From assembly GCA_023249205.1 (NCBI GenBank), contig JAHFDC010000006.1, positions 1 through 14,183 of the forward strand: a stretch of 14,183 nt of DNA, in the 5' to 3' direction. The notes under the pieces were generated by a model. It ran no database searches, was not told the origin of the DNA, and saw only the letters and a program-made list of their open reading frames with translations. Positions within the stretch are counted from its first letter, which is position 1, and each line of letters starts with the position of its first letter. This document shows positions 7,018 to 12,533 of this stretch, one piece after another. The position numbers and the translations under genes are program-made. Origin of the DNA: Candidatus Methylomirabilota bacterium. Lineage in GTDB: Bacteria > Methylomirabilota > Methylomirabilia > Methylomirabilales > JACPAU01.

Positions 7018-9206
7018 GCCGGCAGGCCGAGTTCCGCCGCCGGGCCGCCGAGGCGCTCGCCAAGCCCGGGATCCGGGGTGCCCTCACCCGCTTCGGGACG
7101 GCCTACCGGAAGTCCCGGGCGGAGGCACTGGCGGTCCTCGACTACGAGGCGGCCCGCTCCCGCCTGCGGGCATCCAAGGAAGATGCGATCGCCCGTCTGC
7201 CGGAGCTGGCGGCCGAGTTCATCGCCAACGCCCGGAAGGCGGGAGCCATCGTCTTCGAGGCCAAAACCGCGGAGGAGGCCAACGCCTACATCGCCGAGGT
7301 GGCCACCCGGCGCGGCGTCCGGTTGGCGGTGAAGGCCAAGTCCATGGTGTCGGAGGAGATCGAACTGAACCACTACCTCGAGCAGCGGGGGATCACTCCG
7401 CTGGAGATGGACGCCGCCGAGTGGATTATCCAGCAGGCCGGGGAGCGCCCCTCCCACAGCGTCATGCCGGCCATCCACCTCTCGAAGGAGGAGGTGGCGG
7501 GCATCTTCACGGCCGCCCTGGGCCGCCAGATCGCCCCCGACATCCCCGCCCTCGTCGCGACGCTGCGAGCGGAACTCCGGGAGAAGTTCCTGGAGGCGGG
7601 GATGGGCATCTCCGGCGCCAACATCGCGGTGGCCGAGACCGGGACCATTGTCATTGTGACCAACGAGGGGAACGGCCGCCTGGTGACCACGGCCCCCCCG
7701 GTGCACGTCGCCCTCCTCGGCTACGACAAGCTCGTCCCCACCCTCGAGGAGGCCGGGCACCACCTCACCCTGCTGTCCAAGGCGGCCACGGCCCAGGGGA
7801 TCACCGTCTATACCACGTTCATCACGGGGAAGACGGGCGCCCCGCGCTTGCCGCGCCCGGCCGGATACGCCGGCGCGCCCGAGCCCGAGATGCACATCGT
7901 CCTCCTGGACAACGGACGCCGGGCGATGCGTGAGGACCCCGACTTCCGGGAGGCCCTCTACTGTATCCGCTGCGCCTCCTGCGCCAACGTCTGCCCGACC
8001 TACCGCGTGGTGGGCGGCCACGTCTTCGGCCACATCTACACGGCCGTCATCGGCGTGGACATCACGCCATTCCACCACGGCCTCGAGCATGCCGCCGTCC
8101 CCCAGGAGGCCTGCCTGCTCTGCGGGGCGTGCGTGGACGCCTGCCCGGCCAAGATTGACCTGCCCCGGATGATCCTCCGGATCCGGGAGCGCCTGGAGAA
8201 ACACGATCCGCCCCGCGGGCTTCGCCATTTCTTCCTGACCCGCGTCCTCCCGAAGCCCCGGGCGTTCGACCGCGCCATGCGCGCCGCGGGAATCCTCCAG
8301 CGGCTCCTGCCCGGACGGGAGGGCGCTCTCATCCGGGACATGCCCGGCCGGCTCAGCCGCCTGACCAGCATCCGGTCCCTCCCGGTCGTGGCACGCCCCC
8401 CGCTCCGTGACCGGCTACCCGAGGTCGCGGCCGCCCGCGGCACCCGCCGGCACCGGGTCGCCTTCTTCGGTTCCTGCCTGATTGATTATCTCTACCCGGA
8501 GATCGGGGAGGCGGTCGTCAAGGTCCTGCGCCATCACGGCGTCGAGGTCTGTTACCCGAAGGGGCAGGGCTGCTGCGGCCTACCCGCCTACTACGAGGGG
8601 GCGCGGGCGGGCGCCGTCGCCGCCGCGCGGGCGACCCTCGATGTCCTCGAGCGGCACGGAGCCGACTACATCCTCACGGCCACGCCGGCCTGCGGAGTCG
8701 CCCTCCGGAAGTACCTCCCGGAGTTACTGGGCGATGACCCCGCCCGCGCGACCCGGGCCGCGAGTCTGGCCGCACGCACCAAGGAGTTCGCCGAATTCTG
8801 CGTGGAGGTCCTCGGTCTCGGGGCGGCGGAGCCGGCACCGCACGGAGGCGCTACCCCCATCACCTATCACGATTCCTGCTCATCTTACCGCCGCCTCAAA
8901 CTGAAGGATGCGCCCCGCCGCCTCCTGAACACGCTTCCCGCCTACCGGCTGGTGGAACTGGACGAGGTCGGAGAGTGCTGCGGGTTCGGGGGACACTTCT
9001 CCGCCGACTACCCCGAGGTGGCCGGGCACGTCCTGGAGCGGAAGCTTGCTGCCGTCGAGCGCACCGGGGCCTCCCTCCTGGTCCTCGACTCTCCGGGATG
9101 CCTCCTTCATCTGCGGGGCGCCCTGCACAAGCAGGGCAAGCCCATCCGCGTCCGCCACCTGGCCGAACTTCTCGCCGAGGCCCTGCCGCCGGAAGGGGGC
9201 CGATGA
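7014..9206 (+). CDS. lutB: Fused LutB-LutA: LUD domain, two 4Fe-4S clusters, two cysteine-rich CCG domains
   Basis: A 730-residue fusion of the two iron-sulfur subunits of the Lut lactate oxidase. Residues about 60-300 form a LUD domain (ISGANIAVAETGT near 199-211 and GYDKLVPTLEEA near 236-247). A bacterial ferredoxin-type region follows: CIRCASCANVCP (Cys317, 320, 323, 327) and CLLCGACVDACP (Cys367, 370, 373, 377), enough for two 4Fe-4S clusters. The C-terminal part (about 480-720) is LutA-like, with two CCG repeats: Cys488, Cys520-Cys521 and Cys560; then Cys622, Cys655-Cys656 and Cys696. All expected cysteines are present. The start is GTG overlapping the lutC stop, with GAGAGGG upstream. 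The same small-plus-large arrangement is known from Desulfovibrio lactate oxidation genes. Electrons probably go to quinones or another carrier, and membrane attachment is not obvious. azlC starts within the stop codon. Confidence 0.9.
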   Translation: MSRQAEFRRRAAEALAKPGIRGALTRFGTAYRKSRAEALAVLDYEAARSRLRASKEDAIARLPELAAEFIANARKAGAIVFEAKTAEEANAYIAEVATRRGVRLAVKAKSMVSEEIELNHYLEQRGITPLEMDAAEWIIQQAGERPSHSVMPAIHLSKEEVAGIFTAALGRQIAPDIPALVATLRAELREKFLEAGMGISGANIAVAETGTIVIVTNEGNGRLVTTAPPVHVALLGYDKLVPTLEEAGHHLTLLSKAATAQGITVYTTFITGKTGAPRLPRPAGYAGAPEPEMHIVLLDNGRRAMREDPDFREALYCIRCASCANVCPTYRVVGGHVFGHIYTAVIGVDITPFHHGLEHAAVPQEACLLCGACVDACPAKIDLPRMILRIRERLEKHDPPRGLRHFFLTRVLPKPRAFDRAMRAAGILQRLLPGREGALIRDMPGRLSRLTSIRSLPVVARPPLRDRLPEVAAARGTRRHRVAFFGSCLIDYLYPEIGEAVVKVLRHHGVEVCYPKGQGCCGLPAYYEGARAGAVAAARATLDVLERHGADYILTATPACGVALRKYLPELLGDDPARATRAASLAARTKEFAEFCVEVLGLGAAEPAPHGGATPITYHDSCSSYRRLKLKDAPRRLLNTLPAYRLVELDEVGECCGFGGHFSADYPEVAGHVLERKLAAVERTGASLLVLDSPGCLLHLRGALHKQGKPIRVRHLAELLAEALPPEGGR

Positions 9207-9892
9207 CCGGGGCTCCCAAAGCGCGCGGAGAGTGGATCCAGGGGGCCGCGGACAGCCTCCCGCTCGCTCTCGGCGCCTTCGCCCTTGCCATCGGCTTCGG
9301 TGTCGTCGCCCGGACGGCCGGCCTCAGCGTCCCCGAGACCTCCCTCATGTCCGCCCTGGTCTTCGCCGGGTCGGCACAGTTCGCGGCCCTCCCCCTCCTC
9401 TCCGCCTCGGCCGCTCCCGCGACGATCATCGCCACCACCGCGGCCATCAACCTCCGGCACCTCCTGATGGGGGTCTCCCTCACGCGAGTGCTGCGGGGCG
9501 TCTCGCGGCCCCTCCTGGCCGCGGTCGCCTTCGGCCTCACGGACGAGACCTACGCCCTGGTCATGGGCCGGGCACAGCGCCAGCCGCTCTCCTCCCCATA
9601 CATCCTCGGGAGCTTCCTGGCCATGTACGTCGGGTGGAACGTCGGGACCGGCCTCGGGGCTGGCCTCGGCGCCCTCATCGGTCCCCCGGAGCGCTACGGC
9701 CTCGACTTCGCGGTGACCGCTGTCTTCATCGCGCTCCTGACCTTCTTCCTCCAAGGCCGTCCGGCGTGGGGCGTGCTAGGGGCGGCGGCGGCCATCAGCA
9801 TCGGCGGAGTCCTCCTCCTGCCGGGCAACAGCCACCTCATCGCGGCCGGCCTTGGGGGAAGCCTGGTGGGGGCCGCCCTGGAGAAAGGATGA
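9203..9892 (+). CDS. azlC: AzlC family permease, large subunit of a branched-chain amino acid exporter type
   Basis: An integral membrane protein of 229 residues, the usual AzlC size, with several hydrophobic segments (for example 20-40, 46-68, 102-118, 134-158, 166-184 and 187-208). Family hallmarks are FAGSAQF (54-60), NLRHLLMG (83-90) and TDETYAL (113-119). AzlC works with AzlD; characterised members export branched-chain amino acids, analogues or methionine. The ATG overlaps the lutBA stop as ATGA and is preceded by GGAAGGGGG, so it is tied to the Lut genes. Its stop in turn overlaps azlD. Whether it moves amino acids or a hydroxy/keto acid here cannot be read from sequence. Confidence 0.9.
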   Translation: MTGAPKARGEWIQGAADSLPLALGAFALAIGFGVVARTAGLSVPETSLMSALVFAGSAQFAALPLLSASAAPATIIATTAAINLRHLLMGVSLTRVLRGVSRPLLAAVAFGLTDETYALVMGRAQRQPLSSPYILGSFLAMYVGWNVGTGLGAGLGALIGPPERYGLDFAVTAVFIALLTFFLQGRPAWGVLGAAAAISIGGVLLLPGNSHLIAAGLGGSLVGAALEKG

Positions 9893-10212
9893 GGGTAGAG
9901 GTCGCGCTGATCATCCTGGGGATGGCGGCCGTCACCTACGTGACACGCGCAGCCTTCACCGTCACGCTCCAGGACCGACCCCTGCCTGCTCTGGCCGAAC
10001 GCTGGCTCCGACACGTCCCTCTGGCTATCCTGACGGCTTTGGCGATCCCGGGCCTCCTGTTCACGGGCGGGGCGCTAGACTTCCCGCTCCTCCTCCCGCG
10101 CCTCGCGGGCGGCCTCGCCACCTTCTGCCTGGCCCGCCGGACCGGCAACCTCTTCGTCGCCGTCGCGGTGGGTGTGCTGGCCTACCTGGGAGCCCTCCGC
10201 CTCCTGACCTGA
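9889..10212 (+). CDS. azlD: AzlD family small permease subunit
   Basis: A 107-residue membrane protein with about four hydrophobic segments, the obligate small partner of AzlC. Motifs typical of the family are TYVTRAAF (16-23) and VPLAILTALAIP (43-54). The ATG overlaps the azlC stop (ATGA) with GGAG inside the azlC end, so the pair is made in a fixed ratio. It is the last gene of the four-gene coupled set and is followed by 109 non-coding bases. Confidence 0.9.
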   Translation: MRVEVALIILGMAAVTYVTRAAFTVTLQDRPLPALAERWLRHVPLAILTALAIPGLLFTGGALDFPLLLPRLAGGLATFCLARRTGNLFVAVAVGVLAYLGALRLLT

Positions 10213-10235
10213 GCCACCTCCGCCCGCGAAAAGCC

Positions 10236-10273
10236 TTGCGCCCCATCGGAGGCCGGTGCTACCATCCGGCTCC
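10236..10273 (+). promoter_or_regulatory. Candidate tctC promoter overlapping a hairpin
   Basis: The azlD-tctC spacer (10213-10321) holds TTGCGC (10236-10241), 18 bases, then TACCAT (10260-10265), a 3/6 and 4/6 match to sigma70 boxes. The -10 lies in the loop of an inverted repeat: GGAGGCCGG (10248-10256) pairs with CCGGCTCC (10266-10273), one bulged base. No T-run follows, so a classic terminator is unlikely; an operator, an attenuating hairpin or chance are all possible. Confidence 0.3.
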
Positions 10274-10321
10274 ACCTGATCTGATCCCCCAAGGTGCTCT
10301 CGTCCACCACAGGAGGCTCCG

Positions 10322-11320
10322 ATGCGCACGCATTCCATCTCCCGCGTGGGCCTGTGCGTCCTGGCGGCAGCGATCCTCGCCGGCCCGCCGGCCGGTCCCG
10401 CGGCGGCGGCGGGCTTCCCCGAAAAGGCCATCGAAATCATCGCCCCTGCCAACCCCGGCGGCGGCTGGGACTTGACCTCTCGCTCCACGGCCAAGGTGCT
10501 GGCCGAGGAGAAACTGGTCACCCAGGCCATCGCCGTCACGAACATGCCCGGCGGCAGCGGGGCCGTGGCCATCTCCCATGTGATCACGAAGCGAAAGGGT
10601 GACGGCCACCTCTTGATCGCGGCCTCGCCGTCCCTGACCTTCACCCTGGCCCTCAAGCGCGTCCCCTACACCTACAAGGACGTGACCCCCGTCGCGGCCG
10701 TCGCCACCGACTACGGCGCGATCGTCGTCCGGAAGGACTCCCCCTTCAGGAGCCTGAAAGACGTGCTGGACGCGTACCGGAAGAACCCGGCCGACGTCTC
10801 CGTGGCCGGTGGCTCGGCTCCCGGCGGGCAGGATCACGTGAAGTTCGCCAAGGTCATCAAGGCGGCCGGGATGGACCCCACCAAGGTGAAATACGTGCCG
10901 CACCAGGGGGGTGGGGAGGCGATGGCCTCCCTCCTCGGCGGGCACACGGTGGCCGCCTCCCCCGACGTGTCGGAGATCGTGGGCCAGGTGGAGGCGGGTG
11001 AAGTCCGGGTCCTCGCGGTCCTCTCGGAGAAGCGCTTGGGCGGGAGCCTGAAGGACGTCCCCACCGCCATCGAGCAGGGGGTGAACGCGACCTACGTCCT
11101 GTGGCGGGGGTTCTATGCGGCCCCGGGGATCTCGAAGGAGGCCACCGACTTCTGGGTCACCACCCTTGGGAAGATGGTGAAGACCGATGCCTGGCGGAAG
11201 ACCCTGCAGGCCAACAACTGGTTCGAGTACTCCATGGGCGGGGCCGAGTACGCCCGGTTCCTGACCCAGGACCTGGAGGCGGGCGAGACCCTCCTGAAGG
11301 AGCTGGGTTTCTTGAAGTGA
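10322..11320 (+). CDS. tctC: TctC/BUG-type periplasmic solute receptor of a tripartite tricarboxylate transporter
   Basis: A 332-residue extracytoplasmic binding protein. The signal peptide is clear: MRTHSISR, a hydrophobic core (10-20) and an AAAA stretch, with likely cleavage after Ala30 to leave GFPEKAIE. The mature part shows the usual BUG features: PANPGGGWD (42-50) and NMPGGSG (74-80) near the ligand site, VAGGSAPGGQDH (161-172), and MASLLGGH (201-208) in the second lobe. Receptors of this family bind di- or tricarboxylates and hand them to TctAB; the exact ligand cannot be told. The start is ATG with AGGAGG 5 bases upstream. The stop overlaps the tctB start as GTGA. Its partner tctA appears broken downstream, so the receptor may depend on a permease encoded elsewhere. 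Confidence 0.93.
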   Translation: MRTHSISRVGLCVLAAAILAGPPAGPAAAAGFPEKAIEIIAPANPGGGWDLTSRSTAKVLAEEKLVTQAIAVTNMPGGSGAVAISHVITKRKGDGHLLIAASPSLTFTLALKRVPYTYKDVTPVAAVATDYGAIVVRKDSPFRSLKDVLDAYRKNPADVSVAGGSAPGGQDHVKFAKVIKAAGMDPTKVKYVPHQGGGEAMASLLGGHTVAASPDVSEIVGQVEAGEVRVLAVLSEKRLGGSLKDVPTAIEQGVNATYVLWRGFYAAPGISKEATDFWVTTLGKMVKTDAWRKTLQANNWFEYSMGGAEYARFLTQDLEAGETLLKELGFLK

Positions 11321-11781
11321 TCGCGCACGATCGGGCGGCGGCCCTGGTCCTTTTGGGCGGGGCCGTCGCCTATCTCATCGGGGCCCGGCGTATTACCCCG
11401 CCCGCGATGTCCGATCCGCTGGGCCCTTCCGCCTTTCCCCTCCTCCTGGGCGGGGCCCTTCTCCTCCTGGCCGTCCTTCTGCTTCTCGTCCCGCCCGCGC
11501 ACTCGGGAGAAGCGGCCCGGCCGGCCGGCACCGGGCTCGCCCTCTTCGGCAGGCCGACACTCCTCGTAGCCCTCCTGCTGGGCAACGCCTTGACCATGGA
11601 GTGGCTCGGGTATAGCCTCTCCACCTTCGCCTTCTTTCTGGGGGCGCTGGCGGTCCTCGGAGAGCGACCCTGGCCCCGGGGCCTCCTCTACAGCCTCGCC
11701 TTCACCGCCGGCCTCTACCTCCTCTTCGCCCGCGCCCTGCACCTCTCGTTGCCGGTCGGGGCCCTCTTCGGGGGGCGCTAG
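11317..11781 (+). CDS. tctB: TctB-type small membrane subunit of a tripartite tricarboxylate transporter
   Basis: A 154-residue membrane protein with about four hydrophobic segments (roughly 7-24, 39-60, 80-115 possibly as a pair, and 122-140), the typical TctB layout. The motif DPLGPSAFPLLLG (33-45) matches the conserved GP-x-FP-x-LLG region of the family. The start is GTG overlapping the tctC stop; an AAGGAG lies about 13 bases upstream inside tctC. TctB is a small partner of the TctA permease in the inner membrane. The stop is followed after 2 bases by an ATG that looks like the start of tctA, the normal operon order, but that gene breaks off. Confidence 0.88.
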   Translation: MIAHDRAAALVLLGGAVAYLIGARRITPPAMSDPLGPSAFPLLLGGALLLLAVLLLLVPPAHSGEAARPAGTGLALFGRPTLLVALLLGNALTMEWLGYSLSTFAFFLGALAVLGERPWPRGLLYSLAFTAGLYLLFARALHLSLPVGALFGGR

Positions 11782-11783
11782 CG

Positions 11784-11915
11784 ATGGGGGAACTCCTGGG
11801 CCACATGGCCTACGGGTTCTCCGAATTGCGGCACCCCGCGAGTCCGTGGTACCGTCGGGCAAGCAAGATTCCCTGTTTGTTCCATCCAAGGAGGCCGGTG
11901 AATCCGAGGGGGTGA
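11784..11915 (+). pseudogene. tctA: tctA remnant: start of the large permease gene, truncated after about 13 codons
   Basis: Two bases after tctB, an ATG opens MGELLGHMAYGFS, which resembles the N-terminus of TctA permeases (typically ...LAYGFSVALTP...). From about base 11823 the similarity stops: ELRHPASPWYRR follows instead of the expected first membrane helix. The frame ends at TGA 11913-11915 after 43 codons. A complete TctA is about 500 residues with many membrane helices, so nearly the whole gene is absent. The spacing and order (tctC-tctB-tctA) support the identity. The tail of this frame overlaps what looks like the leader of the next gene, so the break probably marks a deletion, rearrangement or assembly join. 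Recognition of such a short peptide is by eye. Confidence 0.6.
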
Positions 11916-11919
11916 CGCC

Positions 11920-12459
11920 ATGGCGTTCTTCGATATCCCTGCCGACGAGGAACTCCCTCCAGAGGTTCGGCAGAGGCTGGAGGAATACCGGCGCCTGTTG
12001 GGGCTCGAATCGCTTCCACGCACCTGGAAAGTCTTCGGTCGGTCCCCGAAGATCATTGAGGGAAGATTCACGGCATTTCAAAATTTGAGCTACCAGTCTC
12101 GGTTCCCCTGGGATGCCCGGAACCTGGCGGTCATGCTCATCGCTCACGCCAAGCGGTGCCAGGGGTGCTTCACCGGCGCCCGCTCCCAACTGAACAAGCT
12201 CGGGTTTGACGAGGCGATGCTGGACTCGATCTGCGCCGACCCCGGAGCCCTCCCCCTGAAGGAACGGGATCGCCTGTTCGTGCGCCACGCCCTCAAGATC
12301 GCGACCGAGTCGGCCGACCTCCAGCCGAAGGACTTCCGGGAGATGGCCGAACACGGCTTTTCGAAGGAGGAGGTGCAGGAGATCATTGGCTTCGCGGCCT
12401 ACTGGGCCATGAACATGGTTTTCACCCAGTCCGTAAATGCAGGCCTCCAGGAGGAGTAG
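11920..12459 (+). CDS. Carboxymuconolactone decarboxylase / AhpD-like protein with CxxC
   Basis: A cytosolic all-helical protein of 179 residues without signal peptide. The segment RNLAVMLIAHAKRCQGC (67-83) is the AhpD/CMD core helix with a CxxC pair, Cys80 and Cys83. A second helical region (150-178, EEVQEIIGFAAYWAMNMVF) is the usual C-terminal family motif. AhpD uses Glu, CxxC and a following His for peroxidase activity; here the four residues after CxxC are FTGA, with no His in the expected place, so catalysis may differ. The N-terminal half (LPPEVRQRLEEYRRLLG) is as in the 'peroxidase-related' branch. The ATG has GAGGGGG upstream; a perfect AAGGAGG also occurs 25 bases upstream. Parts of the gene and its leader (for example 12040-12110) look less GC-rich than the neighbouring transporter genes. 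The substrate is unknown. Confidence 0.75.
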   Translation: MAFFDIPADEELPPEVRQRLEEYRRLLGLESLPRTWKVFGRSPKIIEGRFTAFQNLSYQSRFPWDARNLAVMLIAHAKRCQGCFTGARSQLNKLGFDEAMLDSICADPGALPLKERDRLFVRHALKIATESADLQPKDFREMAEHGFSKEEVQEIIGFAAYWAMNMVFTQSVNAGLQEE

Positions 12460-12516
12460 AGACCCGGGAGGACCGCGCGCAACCGCCGCGACGCGCAGAG
12501 ATGGCACGGGGTTCCC

Positions 12517-12522
12517 AAGGAG
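12517..12522 (+). promoter_or_regulatory. Ribosome site deciding the start of the cyclase/ATPase gene
   Basis: AAGGAG lies 11 bases before the ATG at 12534, which opens directly into the first zinc ribbon (MHCPACG). An in-frame ATG at 12501 would add 11 residues but has no recognisable ribosome site. The 74-base spacer 12460-12533 shows no promoter or terminator. Confidence 0.5.
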
Positions 12523-12533
12523 CGAGCGACGCC

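Noticed and set aside
6897..8228. 443-codon open frame on the minus strand
   Set aside because: Shadow of lutC/lutBA; the sense strand encodes complete LUD and ferredoxin motifs.
11113..12507. 464-codon open frame on the minus strand across tctC, tctB and the AhpD-like gene
   Set aside because: Antisense to three recognisable genes and of compositional-shadow type. It also spans the tctA break, but this is not evidence of a real gene.
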